DNA of 64,000 nucleotides from NCBI GenBank assembly GCA_031292255.1, contig JARLHN010000021.1:17840-81839 (forward strand), written 5' to 3'. How positions within the stretch are numbered: position 1 is the stretch's first letter; each line of letters begins with the position of its first letter. Made by a program: the position numbers and the translations under genes. This stretch comes from Oryzomonas sp. (lineage in GTDB: Bacteria > Desulfobacterota > Desulfuromonadia > Geobacterales > Pseudopelobacteraceae). A model generated the notes under the pieces. It was not told where the DNA came from. It made no database searches and saw nothing but the letters and a program-made list of their open reading frames with translations. Shown piece after piece: positions 18,841-27,365 of this stretch.

Positions 18841-20319
18841 CTATTTCGTTTCCTTCCGCAATTGGGGAAACAGGATCACGTCGCGGATCGAGGCCGAATC
18901 CGTCAGCAACATCACCAAACGGTCGATGCCGATGCCTTCGCCGGCCGTTGGGGGCAAGCCGTACTCCAGGGCGCGGACATAATCCTCATCCATGTAGTGG
19001 GCTTCTTCGTCACCCTTGTTCTTCTCGGCCACCTGGGAGAGAAAACGCTCCTTCTGGTCAACCGGGTCATTCAGCTCCGAGAAGGCATTGGCGATCTCCC
19101 GACCGCCGATGATCAATTCGAAACGATCGACGATATCCGGGTCGTGATCGTTTTTGCGCGACAGCGGCGACACCTCGGTCGGATAGGCGGTGATGAAGGT
19201 CGGCTGGATCAGCTTGTGCTCCGCCACCTCCTCGAATATCTCCATGATCAGCTTGCCATAGCCAATGTCCTGGGAAAGGTCGAGACCGAGGCTGCGGGCA
19301 TAGGCCAGGGCCAGATCGCGGTCATTCAGCTGCATGGCATCGATATCGCCATACTCCAGGATCGCCTCCCGAACGGTCAGGCGCTTCCAGGGACGCTTGA
19401 AGCTGATCCCGTTCCCCTGACAGTTGAAGTCCAGGGTGCCGAGCACCTCCTGGGCCACATGGCAGAAGAGTTCCTCGGTGAAGTCCATCAACTCCTCATA
19501 GGTGGCGTAGGCCTGATAGAACTCCATCATGGTGAACTCGGGGTTATGGCGCACCGAGATCCCTTCGTTCCTGAAATTCCGATTGATCTCGAAAACCCTT
19601 TCCAGTCCGCCCACAACCAGACGTTTCAAGTAGAGTTCAGGCGCAATGCGCAGGAAGAGCTGCATGTCCAGGGCGTTATGGTGGGTTACGAACGGCCGGG
19701 CCGCTGCGCCGCCGGGGATCGGCTGCATCATGGGGGTCTCGACCTCAAGGAAGTCGCGGCCGGCCATGAAACCGCGAATCAGATTGACGATACGGGAGCG
19801 TTTGATAAAGACGTCCCGCGATTCGGGGTTGACGATCAGGTCCACATACCGTTGGCGGTAACGGGTCTCCAGATCGGTGAGGCCGTGGAATTTCTCCGGC
19901 AGGGGGTGCAGAGACTTGACCAGAAGGCGGACCTGCTTTGCATGGAGCGAGAGTTCGCCGGTCTTGGTGCGGAACGGGAACCCCTCGATGCCGACGATAT
20001 CGCCAATGTCAAAGGACTCAAAGGCCTCAAAGGCTTCTGCGCCGATATCATCTTTTTTAACGTAGACCTGGATACGCCCTTTGCGGTCCTGAAGCTGGAT
20101 AAAGGCCGCCTTGCCAAAAGAGCGCCGGGCAAGGATGCGGCCGGCCACAACATACTGTTCATCGCCGGCATCGAACTGTTCCTTGTCGCCATAGGCGGCA
20201 ATCACCTCGGCCGATGTATGCTGCGGCTTGAAATCATTGGGATATGGATTGACTCCCGCCTCCCAGAGGGCATCGACTTTGCGCCGTCTCTGAAGCAGGA
20301 GTTCGCTGAGTTCTTCCAT
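18841..20319 (-). CDS. lysS: Lysyl-tRNA synthetase, class II
   Basis: The 492-aa enzyme charges tRNA-Lys. An N-terminal OB-fold anticodon-binding domain (about 55-170, VVAGRILARRSFGKAAFIQL) precedes the class II catalytic core. Motif 2 appears as FRNEGISVRHNPEFTMMEFY and motif 3 as GEGIGIDRLVMLL near the C-terminus. Length and motifs match bacterial LysS. It is followed after 3 bp by the Lol permease gene, so it may head the long envelope transcript. Confidence 0.96.
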   Translation of the reverse strand: MEELSELLLQRRRKVDALWEAGVNPYPNDFKPQHTSAEVIAAYGDKEQFDAGDEQYVVAGRILARRSFGKAAFIQLQDRKGRIQVYVKKDDIGAEAFEAFESFDIGDIVGIEGFPFRTKTGELSLHAKQVRLLVKSLHPLPEKFHGLTDLETRYRQRYVDLIVNPESRDVFIKRSRIVNLIRGFMAGRDFLEVETPMMQPIPGGAAARPFVTHHNALDMQLFLRIAPELYLKRLVVGGLERVFEINRNFRNEGISVRHNPEFTMMEFYQAYATYEELMDFTEELFCHVAQEVLGTLDFNCQGNGISFKRPWKRLTVREAILEYGDIDAMQLNDRDLALAYARSLGLDLSQDIGYGKLIMEIFEEVAEHKLIQPTFITAYPTEVSPLSRKNDHDPDIVDRFELIIGGREIANAFSELNDPVDQKERFLSQVAEKNKGDEEAHYMDEDYVRALEYGLPPTAGEGIGIDRLVMLLTDSASIRDVILFPQLRKETK

Positions 20320-20409
20320 AGTATTTGTTTAGCCTTTCGTGAAAAACGTTTCCGGAATCCGGAGAGGACAAGACTGCTAAAAATATCGCCAACATCCTGT
20401 CAGGTCAAG

Positions 20410-20442
20410 AAAAAAAGGGCATGGCCGCCAGGCCGCGCCATG
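20410..20442 (-). terminator. Possible intrinsic terminator after the RNase E/G gene
   Basis: On the minus strand a GC-rich hairpin with CATGGC/GCCATG arms is followed by seven T residues (the A-run at 20410-20416). It lies between the RNase E/G stop and lysS. The stem is short, so confidence is moderate. Confidence 0.45.
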
Positions 20443-20494
20443 GGCGGGCTAGTGTTCCGTACAGTTGGTTCAGCGCAGTGATTCCAAGGAATTT

Positions 20495-20561
20495 CAACCC
20501 CTGGAAATGCGCGGCGACGCGGGACTTCGCCGGGGAGCCGTAACGCAGCCAGGGGCTAAAT
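20495..20561. repeat. Structured inverted-repeat segment in the rng-lysS gap
   Basis: Outer arms CCCCTGG and CCAGGGG enclose a second pairing (CGGCGA/TCGCCG) in a 60-base GC-rich core. No protein frame fits. It could be an intergenic palindrome or an RNA fold near the rng 3' end; nothing more specific can be said. Confidence 0.35.
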
Positions 20562-20600
20562 GAGCCGAAATAACCTTGAATGAATCAACCGTACACGACA

Positions 20601-23078
20601 CTAAAGGTCTTCCTCTGTTTTTTTGGCATCACGGGAACGACTGCTGCGCTTTTTGGGCGCAACGACCTCCTCAACCGGCTCGGATAACGCTTTGGCGGTC
20701 TTTTTGGCGGTAGTTCGGCGAGGTTTTTCCGGTTTCGCCGACTCAAGTGCCGTTTCGGCCGGGAGTGCCGCCAGCGCCTCTTCTCTTTTTTTCGGGGCAC
20801 GCGGAGCCCTGGCCCGCTTTGGCTTTTCTGCTGTCGGCGCTGCCTCGGGCTTCTCAACATGCGGCGGTTCGGAAACAACGGCCCCAGGCTGGACAGCGGC
20901 CCCATCGAGTTCCTGCCCCCCTTTGCGGCTGCTGCGGCGCGGCTTGGCACGCTTTCCGGGTGACACCTCTTCGGCCGTTTCAACGGCAGGCGGGACAACA
21001 GCGGCCGCCACTTCCGCGGCAGGCGGGGCGGTGGTTTCTGCGACCGCCTGCGCCCTTTTGCTGCTCCGTCGGGGCCTATTCGTGGCCGGTGCCTCCGTGG
21101 GCTCAACCATGGCCTGTTGCTCCAAGGGTGTCACCGGGGCGGCCTCGACGACCTGCGCTGCGGTTTCTGCGGTTTCCGCGGTTTCCGCTGTTCCTCCATC
21201 CAGCGCCTTGCCTCCCTTGCGGCGGCGGCGCTTGCGTTTCTTGGACTTGGCCGGGGTCTCCAACGCGGCACCCTCGCCCAGATCGGACGCTTCTTCCGCT
21301 GACGGCACGGTTGCTTGCTCAAGCTTTGCAGGGGCTTCCTCCATCGGCAGAGCTTCAGCGGACTGCTCGGCTGCCGCCCCCTCTCCGGCATGCTTCTTCT
21401 TCTTGCGGCGGCGCTTGCGTTTCTTCCCGCCATCGGCAACGCCCCCCTCAACCGTCTTCTCCTCCCCTACCTCGGGTTCGGGCCGCGCCTCTTTCCGCTC
21501 TGACGGTTTTCGTTCCGCCGGCTTCGGCGCCTCGGCAGCCTCGGCCTCGGAGGCCAGAACATCCTCCAAACGTGGATTTTCGCGTTTGACGGTCTCCAGC
21601 TCAAGCTGGTTCATGGTAAAGGAGGGTTTCCCCTTGACCGTCACCTCGATCTCGTAATCGTTCTCGATCTGGGTAAGTTCGCGCTTCTTGCGATTGAGCA
21701 GGTAGTAGGCTACTTCCAGCGGCAAGGAGCCGCGCACCTCGGCAACGGTCCCCTTGGCGGCAGCTGCATGTACCTTACGCAGGAATGAGAGGGCCATGGC
21801 CTCGACCGACTTGACCTTGCCACGCCCCTCGCAATGGGGACATGCCAGGTGAATGGCATCGTTTAGCGTCTTGGCGATGCGCTGGCGCGACATCTCCAAC
21901 ATGCCGAATTCGGAGATGCGCCCCAGGTTGACCCTGGCCTTGTCTATCTTGAGTGCCTGCTTGAGGACCTTCTCAACCTCTATATTATGCTTCGTTTCCC
22001 GCATGTCGATGAAATCGATCACGATCAGGCCGCCCAGGTCGCGCAACCGGAGCTGGCGCGCCACCTCTTCGGCAGCCTCCATGTTGGTCTTGAAGGCGGT
22101 ATCTTCAATCCCCCGCTCGCCGCTGGATTTGCCCGAATTGACGTCGATGCTGACCAGCGCCTCGGTAGGTTCGATGATCAATGAGCCGCCGGAGGGAAGC
22201 GGGACCCGCTTTTCATAGATCTGGTCGATCTGCTCTTCCAGTTGGAAACGGGAGAAGATGGGACGCTTCTCCTTGTGCAGCTTGACCCGCTTCTCGCACT
22301 TGGGCATGGTCTCGCGGAAGAACTCCTTGGCCTCACGGTAGGCATCTTTGCTGTCAACAAGCACCTCATCGATATCGTCGGAAAAGTAATCGCGGATGGA
22401 GCGGATGATCAGCCCGCTGTCGCGGTAGATTTCACCCGCCCCGCTGGTCTCGGCCGCCCGCAATTTGATATCTTCGTACAACTCCAGCAGGTTTTCCAGG
22501 TCCTTGTTCAACTCCTCCGGCGTGCGGCCGACTGCCTCGGTTCGGATGATGTAGCCGATACCATCGGGGACGTTCAGGCCTGTCACGATCTCCTTGAGCT
22601 TCTTGCGCGTGCCCTCCTGTTCGACCTTGCGGGAGATGCCGGTGGAGTCGCTGCCCGGCATGATCACCATGTAGCGTCCCGGCAGGGAAATGTAGCTGGT
22701 CAGGGCAGAGCCCTTGTTGTCGCGCTCATCTTTCTCCACCTGCACCACCAGTTCCTGGCCGCGACGCAGCACCTCCTGGATGCGGGGGCGGCGCTTGCGC
22801 TGATCTTCCGGGACATCGTCGCGCCACTGCCAGAAGTCCGGGTGCAACTCCCCCATCTGGAGAAAGCCCGGCTTGGCCCGCCCGATATCGACGAAGGCGG
22901 CCTGGAGCCCCGGCTCCACCCTCAGCACTACCCCCTTGTAGATGTTTCCCTTGGTCTGTTCCTTGCCGCTGATCTCGATGTTGAGTTCCATCAGGCGGCC
23001 GTCATGCACGATAGCCACCCGCGCCTCCTCGGGGTGCATGACGTTGATCAGCATCTTCTTGCTTACTATAGTGCTCAT
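20601..23078 (-). CDS. rng: Ribonuclease E/G family endoribonuclease with long disordered tail
   Basis: The 825-aa endonuclease cuts single-stranded RNA in mRNA decay and rRNA maturation. An S1 domain (about 38-130) leads into the catalytic region. That region has the DNase I-like metal site around SIDVNSGKSSG and VIDFIDM, and the Zn-link CPHCEGRG near residue 415, resembling RNase G. From about residue 520 to the end the protein is low complexity: Ala/Pro/Glu spacers alternate with basic clusters such as KKRKRRRKKKK. This is probably a disordered RNA- or partner-binding tail as in degradosome RNase E. The start at 23078 has an AAAGGGA ribosome-binding site; the longer frame does not. Confidence 0.92.
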   Translation of the reverse strand: MSTIVSKKMLINVMHPEEARVAIVHDGRLMELNIEISGKEQTKGNIYKGVVLRVEPGLQAAFVDIGRAKPGFLQMGELHPDFWQWRDDVPEDQRKRRPRIQEVLRRGQELVVQVEKDERDNKGSALTSYISLPGRYMVIMPGSDSTGISRKVEQEGTRKKLKEIVTGLNVPDGIGYIIRTEAVGRTPEELNKDLENLLELYEDIKLRAAETSGAGEIYRDSGLIIRSIRDYFSDDIDEVLVDSKDAYREAKEFFRETMPKCEKRVKLHKEKRPIFSRFQLEEQIDQIYEKRVPLPSGGSLIIEPTEALVSIDVNSGKSSGERGIEDTAFKTNMEAAEEVARQLRLRDLGGLIVIDFIDMRETKHNIEVEKVLKQALKIDKARVNLGRISEFGMLEMSRQRIAKTLNDAIHLACPHCEGRGKVKSVEAMALSFLRKVHAAAAKGTVAEVRGSLPLEVAYYLLNRKKRELTQIENDYEIEVTVKGKPSFTMNQLELETVKRENPRLEDVLASEAEAAEAPKPAERKPSERKEARPEPEVGEEKTVEGGVADGGKKRKRRRKKKKHAGEGAAAEQSAEALPMEEAPAKLEQATVPSAEEASDLGEGAALETPAKSKKRKRRRRKGGKALDGGTAETAETAETAAQVVEAAPVTPLEQQAMVEPTEAPATNRPRRSSKRAQAVAETTAPPAAEVAAAVVPPAVETAEEVSPGKRAKPRRSSRKGGQELDGAAVQPGAVVSEPPHVEKPEAAPTAEKPKRARAPRAPKKREEALAALPAETALESAKPEKPRRTTAKKTAKALSEPVEEVVAPKKRSSRSRDAKKTEEDL

Positions 23079-23157
23079 TCGTGTATCCCTTTCAAGTGAG
23101 ACATGCCCACATGACTGCATTTAAATGAATGATTATATAGATTTCAACACCGAAAGC

Positions 23158-23204
23158 AAAGAAAAAGGGACGCCCGGCGGAAATTGGCTGCCGCCGGACG
23201 TCCC
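23158..23204 (-). terminator. Intrinsic terminator downstream of the ferritin-like gene
   Basis: On the minus strand a 14-bp stem with one mismatch (GGGACGTCCGGCGG pairing across a short loop, 23167-23204) is followed by a T-rich tract. It lies 48 bp past the ferritin-like stop. Confidence 0.8.
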
Positions 23205-23252
23205 TGTGCAGGGAAAGGTGGGATGGAGGGCATCAGCGAACCCGGCCTGTCA

Positions 23253-23726
23253 TCAATTTTCCGTCATGAAATGCCGCTCGTAGAGATCCTCCAGGGCCTG
23301 CAGGTGGCGGCTTTCTTCCTTCAAAAGCTGCTGAAAGAGCTGCCCCATGGGGGCGCCGCTGCACCCCGATGCAACCTTGCCGTAAAAATCAACAGCCCCC
23401 TTTTCCAGGTGAATGGCGTACACCAGGGCCTCGCGCACACCCGATTCGGGACCGAGATCCTGTTTCTTGAAGACATAATCCAGGTGCATGGTGGGTATTA
23501 TCTGGTCAAGAGCCTCGCCACCCTTCATGCGTCCTTCCAGCAACGCCTTTTCCAACTGGTGTTTATGATCGAGCTCATCCAGGGCGTTATCCCGCAAGAG
23601 TTCCCGTGCCCCCTTGTTCGTCAACCTGCGGATGGCGGCAAGATAGTTGCGAAAACCCTCATTCTCCATTTCGATGGCCATCTCAACGGCCGCATCAAAG
23701 GTATAGCAGACATGGTCGTTACTCAT
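23253..23726 (-). CDS. Ferritin-like/rubrerythrin-type diiron protein
   Basis: The 157-aa four-helix protein carries the diiron ligand pattern: Glu in EMAIEMENEGF, an ExxH in LDELDHKHQ, Glu in IHLEKGAVDFY, and ExxH in KEESRHLQ. There is no rubredoxin domain. Such proteins act in peroxide or oxygen reduction or iron handling in anaerobes. The ATG at 23726 has a strong GGAAGGGAG ribosome-binding site; an in-frame extension of 16 codons lacks one. It is monocistronic with its own terminator. The exact role (peroxidase or iron storage) is not decided by sequence. Confidence 0.8.
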   Translation of the reverse strand: MSNDHVCYTFDAAVEMAIEMENEGFRNYLAAIRRLTNKGARELLRDNALDELDHKHQLEKALLEGRMKGGEALDQIIPTMHLDYVFKKQDLGPESGVREALVYAIHLEKGAVDFYGKVASGCSGAPMGQLFQQLLKEESRHLQALEDLYERHFMTEN

Positions 23727-23852
23727 GATGTACTCCCTTCCTCTATCTCTATCTGGTATAGGCGCTACCTGCATCCGTTCTTATAGGCAGTTATACTGTA
23801 ACGTATATTGTATACGGTTTCAAGAATGCAATTCCGCTGCAGGGCATTCGAC

Positions 23853-23895
23853 AAAAAAAAGAGCGCCCCGATTCCGGCGGGGAAACGGGGCGCTC
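23853..23895 (-). terminator. Intrinsic terminator downstream of ppiB
   Basis: GAGCGCCCCG and CGGGGCGCTC (23861-23870 and 23886-23895) form a perfect stem. On the minus strand it is followed by eight T residues (A-run 23853-23860). Confidence 0.9.
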
Positions 23896-23918
23896 TCGGC
23901 TACAAAAGCGCACAATAC

Positions 23919-24431
23919 TTATTCCACGACCTTGGCCGAGGTGATGAAAACCGGTTCCACAGGGACATCGGAATGGCCGTTCCTTGTGCCGGTCTTGACG
24001 GCGCGGATCTCATCCACCACCTCCATCCCCTCCAGCACGTGACCAAAGACGCAGTAACCGTAGCGGTCCTGCTGCTTGCCCTGATGGTCAAGAAAGACGT
24101 TGTCCACCACGTTGATGAAGAATTGGGATGTGGCCGAATCGACAACGGCGGTACGGGCCATTGCCAAGGTGCCGCGTTTGTTGGAGAGGCCGTTGGCGGC
24201 CTCGTTCTTAATGGCAAACTTGGGCTTTTTCTGCACCAGGTTTTCATCCAGGCCGCCCCCCTGGACCATAAACTCCCTGATGACCCGGTGGAATATCAGG
24301 CCGTCGTAATAGCCTTCTTTGACATAGGTAAGGAAATTCTTTACGGTGATGGGCGCCTTATCCTTGAACAGCTCGATCTTGATGGAGCCCTTGGATGTTT
24401 CCAGCATGACTTGCGGGTTCTGCTCCGACAT
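23919..24431 (-). CDS. ppiB: Cyclophilin-type peptidyl-prolyl cis-trans isomerase
   Basis: The 170-aa single-domain cyclophilin has the active-site segments [21 protein letters not shown] and [12 protein letters not shown]. No signal peptide is visible, so it is probably cytoplasmic. It catalyses proline isomerisation during folding. The ATG at 24431 has a GGGAGG ribosome-binding site, whereas the frame extends seven codons further without one. It is monocistronic and ends at a strong terminator. Confidence 0.93.
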   Translation of the reverse strand: MSEQNPQVMLETSKGSIKIELFKDKAPITVKNFLTYVKEGYYDGLIFHRVIREFMVQGGGLDENLVQKKPKFAIKNEAANGLSNKRGTLAMARTAVVDSATSQFFINVVDNVFLDHQGKQQDRYGYCVFGHVLEGMEVVDEIRAVKTGTRNGHSDVPVEPVFITSAKVVE

Positions 24432-24726
24432 CTGCAACCTCCCGATACACAACTTTCTGATTTTGTCTCGTTAGTTGGCTGTTTAGCACACTATGGCGCA
24501 AAATTAAACCTTCTTTTTCAGAGTTGCCAAAGACATGGCACAGGGGCAAGCACGGGACACTAGCCTTTAAACGGGCCTATCCACACCGCCTTGCAGCCCG
24601 GCAATTTACATGACCATCAGCCGGAACAGGGGGAGAGGCCAATTGTTTCCGTCAGCGTTTCCGCTTTTTTCTGGAGCATGGCCGCATTATAGGTTAGTAT
24701 CCGCCCATTCTTTTCGGAACGGCGAC

Positions 24727-25590
24727 ATGACACATCAGGAAACCTGGACAACCCTCAAGGTCCTTACCTGGACCAAAGAGTATCTCACCGCCAAAGGTAT
24801 CGAAAACGCCCGCCTCGAAGCGGAGTGGCTGCTGTGCGCTGCCACCGGCCTGGACCGGGTCGGCCTCTATCTCAATTTCGACAAACCTCTCAACGATGAC
24901 GAACTGGCATCGTTTCGCTCCCTGGTAGCCCGCCGGGCCAGACGCGAACCGCTTCAGCACATCCTTGGCACCCAGGAGTTCTACGGCCTGGAATTCGAGG
25001 TCTCCCCGGATGTGCTGATCCCCCGCCACGACACGGAAACCCTGGTAACGGAGGCGCTGACGCGCAGGCCTGAGGCGCGGAGTGTGCTGGACATCGGCAC
25101 CGGCAGCGGCTGTATCGCCGTTGCCCTGGCCCGCCACCTGCCCGGTGCGGCCGTAACGGCCATCGACATTTCCCCTGCCGCTCTGGTGGTGGCACGCCGC
25201 AATGCCGGGAGCAACGAAGTTGCGATCGAGTTCCTGGCTGGTTCGCTGCTGGAGCCGGTGACCGGACGACGCTTCGACCTGATCGTGTCCAACCCCCCCT
25301 ACATTCCCACCACGGACATAGACGGGCTTGAGCCTGAGGTGCGGGACTTCGATCCCCGCGGCGCCCTCGATGGCGGTTCGGACGGGCTGGACGTCTATAG
25401 GACGCTGATACCCACGGTCCCAGAGCATCTTAACCCGGCCGGCTGGCTCCTGGTGGAGGTGGGGATAGGCCAGGCTCCGGCGGTTGTGGAATTGTTTCGA
25501 ACGTGTGCTGATTACAATCCGCCCATAACGGCCTGCGATCCCGGCGGTATCGAGCGCGTGGTGGGCGCACAACGAAAGGATGTGCCATGA
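24727..25590 (+). CDS. prmC: Peptide chain release factor glutamine methyltransferase
   Basis: The 287-aa SAM-dependent enzyme methylates the Gln of the GGQ motif in release factors RF1 and RF2. An N-terminal helical domain (1-75) precedes the methyltransferase fold, with motif I LDIGTGSGCIAVALA and the catalytic SNPPYIP motif typical of N5-glutamine methylation. I start at 24727 (MTHQETW), where the family begins. It overlaps the next gene by 4 bp. Confidence 0.93.
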   Translation: MTHQETWTTLKVLTWTKEYLTAKGIENARLEAEWLLCAATGLDRVGLYLNFDKPLNDDELASFRSLVARRARREPLQHILGTQEFYGLEFEVSPDVLIPRHDTETLVTEALTRRPEARSVLDIGTGSGCIAVALARHLPGAAVTAIDISPAALVVARRNAGSNEVAIEFLAGSLLEPVTGRRFDLIVSNPPYIPTTDIDGLEPEVRDFDPRGALDGGSDGLDVYRTLIPTVPEHLNPAGWLLVEVGIGQAPAVVELFRTCADYNPPITACDPGGIERVVGAQRKDVP

Positions 25591-26138
25591 CGGTAGATGA
25601 GGCGAATCAGGCACTGGCAGAGGCTGACCTGCTGGTCGCCGGGGAGGACGTGACAGCGGCCATCGGGCGGCTGGCCGGGGAGATTACGACACAACTCTCG
25701 GGAGCAAACCCGGTGCTGCTCTGTGTCATGAACGGCGGCCTGATCTTTGCCGGGCAACTATTGACCAGACTGGTATTTCCCCTGGAAGTCGAGTATTGCC
25801 ATGCCACCCGCTATGGCCGGGAAACAACCGGGGCGGGTCTGGACTGGATCGTCCGGCCGCGGCTGGAGTTGCGGGGCAGAACGGTGCTTCTCCTGGATGA
25901 CATCCTGGACGAAGGCATTACCCTGGCAGCCATTGCCGACTATTGCCGTCAGCAGGGGGCGGCACGGGTAATGATGGCGGTCCTGGTCGACAAGCGCCAC
26001 GACCGCAAGGTCTCATCCGGTTTTCGGGCCGATTTCACCGGCGTGGAGACCGAAGACCGGTTCCTGTTCGGCTTTGGCCTGGACTATAAAGGGTATTGGC
26101 GTAATGCGCCGGGAATCTATGCGGTGAAGGGGCTCTGA
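25587..26138 (+). CDS. hpt: Hypoxanthine-guanine phosphoribosyltransferase
   Basis: The 183-aa purine-salvage enzyme converts hypoxanthine or guanine to IMP or GMP with PRPP. The PRPP-binding loop reads VLLLDDILDEGITL at about 102-115. A conserved VLLCVMNGGLIFAGQL and a C-terminal base-recognition segment FGFGLDYKGYWRN are also seen. The gene overlaps prmC by ATGA, so the two are co-transcribed. The sequence fits the hypoxanthine/guanine branch better than xanthine or adenine enzymes. Confidence 0.9.
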   Translation: MTVDEANQALAEADLLVAGEDVTAAIGRLAGEITTQLSGANPVLLCVMNGGLIFAGQLLTRLVFPLEVEYCHATRYGRETTGAGLDWIVRPRLELRGRTVLLLDDILDEGITLAAIADYCRQQGAARVMMAVLVDKRHDRKVSSGFRADFTGVETEDRFLFGFGLDYKGYWRNAPGIYAVKGL

Positions 26139-26175
26139 ATAAAAAGGTTCTGCATGGCATCCCCCTTTTAAGGGG

Positions 26176-26640
26176 CTATGATGTTTCAAGGAACCTGAGA
26201 ACCTCAGCCGGGTGTTGTTCCGCCTTGGCCACCTTGGCCCAGTGCTTCCTCACCACGCCGTCCGGGCCGATGACCACGGTGGAGCGGATGGTACCGGTGG
26301 TCTTTTTGCCGTACATCACCTTTTCCCCATAGGCTTGGTAAGCCTGCATCATGGTGGTATCCGGATCGGACAAAAGGACGAACGGCAGGTCCTGGGCGGC
26401 AATGAATTTCCCATGGGATGCGATACTGTCCTTGCTGACGCCCAGGAGCACGACCCCCAGGTCGGTCAATTTGCGGTAGTCATCCCTGAAACCGCACGCT
26501 TCCTTCGTGCAGCCGGGGGTGCTGTCCTTGGGGTAGAAATACAGGACAACGCTCTTTCCGGCATACCCCTTCAGGCTGTGACGCTTGCCGTCGCTCCCCT
26601 CGAGGTCGAAATCAGGAGCCTTCTTTCCTTCCAGCGACAT
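26176..26640 (-). CDS. bcp: Peroxiredoxin of the Bcp/PrxQ group
   Basis: The 154-aa thiol peroxidase reduces hydrogen peroxide and organic peroxides using thioredoxin. The peroxidatic Cys lies in STPGCTKEACGFRD, with a second Cys five residues later, the arrangement of atypical two-Cys Bcp enzymes. The conserved FDLEGSDGKRHSL and YFYPKDSTPG segments confirm the family. It converges on hpt, with 37 bp between the stops. It fits the oxygen-defence theme of nearby ferritin-like genes. Confidence 0.94.
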   Translation of the reverse strand: MSLEGKKAPDFDLEGSDGKRHSLKGYAGKSVVLYFYPKDSTPGCTKEACGFRDDYRKLTDLGVVLLGVSKDSIASHGKFIAAQDLPFVLLSDPDTTMMQAYQAYGEKVMYGKKTTGTIRSTVVIGPDGVVRKHWAKVAKAEQHPAEVLRFLETS

Positions 26641-26808
26641 GGTTCATTTCCTCCTTTGCACTCCAAAGAAACAAATAGGATAATTTATATCTACCTTACC
26701 ATGCAGTTACAAAACAGCAAGCTCAATTTAGCCGTACGGGGAACGGTCACGACTTCCATTATTTATTTCTGAACGGAAATCATGTAGAATTTCTTTGAGG
26801 ACAAATCA

Positions 26809-27213
26809 ATGGACATCAGCCGAAAGGATTTTTTTAAAAAGAGCCTGTACTCCCTTGGCGAGGCGATCACGACTGTGACAGGCGCCCTGAAGGAGCCGCA
26901 CAACGAACGGCCTACCATCCGCGACACCGCCGATTTCGTCCCGGTCCAACGGGAGAACATGCGGGCAATAGCCCGCAACGAACGCTGTCTGGCCAGAAAC
27001 TGCGGCTGTTTCGCATGCTTTGAACGGTGCGAAGCCCAGGCCATTACGGTGGTCATGGGCGAAGGGATCAGGATCGACAAAGCCAAATGTACCGGCTGCG
27101 GCACCTGCGAATATGTCTGCCCGGTGACCCCCAAGGCGGTCGAGTTGCAACCTTGTAATGAGCCCGAGCCACCGGCACGGGATGCGGCTTCCTCAATCAC
27201 GCGGGGGGAATGA
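26809..27213 (+). CDS. Small Fe-S protein with ferredoxin-type clusters
   Basis: The 134-aa protein has two Cys clusters. CLARNCGCFACFERCE (about 59-74) has C-X4-C-X-C-X2-C-X3-C spacing, and CTGCGTCEYVCPV (about 94-106) is a classical [4Fe-4S] motif followed by Pro. It probably carries two [4Fe-4S] clusters for electron transfer, like NapF-type ferredoxins. The N-terminus SRKDFFKKSLYSLGEA resembles a twin-arginine signal in which the second Arg is Lys, but no strong hydrophobic stretch follows. Partner and location are unknown. Confidence 0.75.
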   Translation: MDISRKDFFKKSLYSLGEAITTVTGALKEPHNERPTIRDTADFVPVQRENMRAIARNERCLARNCGCFACFERCEAQAITVVMGEGIRIDKAKCTGCGTCEYVCPVTPKAVELQPCNEPEPPARDAASSITRGE

Positions 27214-27365
27214 CCCTGCCGCAGGAGAAACCGGTCTTTGCCGCATGCGCCAAAGAAAGGCCCTGTTCCGAAAGGAGCCGGGCCTTTCATGTTGCGGAGA
27301 TATTATCCGGCATCATCCCGCCCGCTCTTGTGCTATAATAACGCCATACGAAGGAGGTAACCGTT

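Noticed and set aside
20623-21657. Long plus-strand open frame (344 codons, Ser/Ala-rich) opposite the RNase E/G tail
   Set aside because: It is the antisense of a GC-rich low-complexity region, which keeps several frames open. It has no ribosome-binding site or family motif.
26139-26175. Terminator between hpt and bcp
   Set aside because: A CCCCTT/AAGGGG pairing exists, but the stem is short and no proper T-run follows on either strand.
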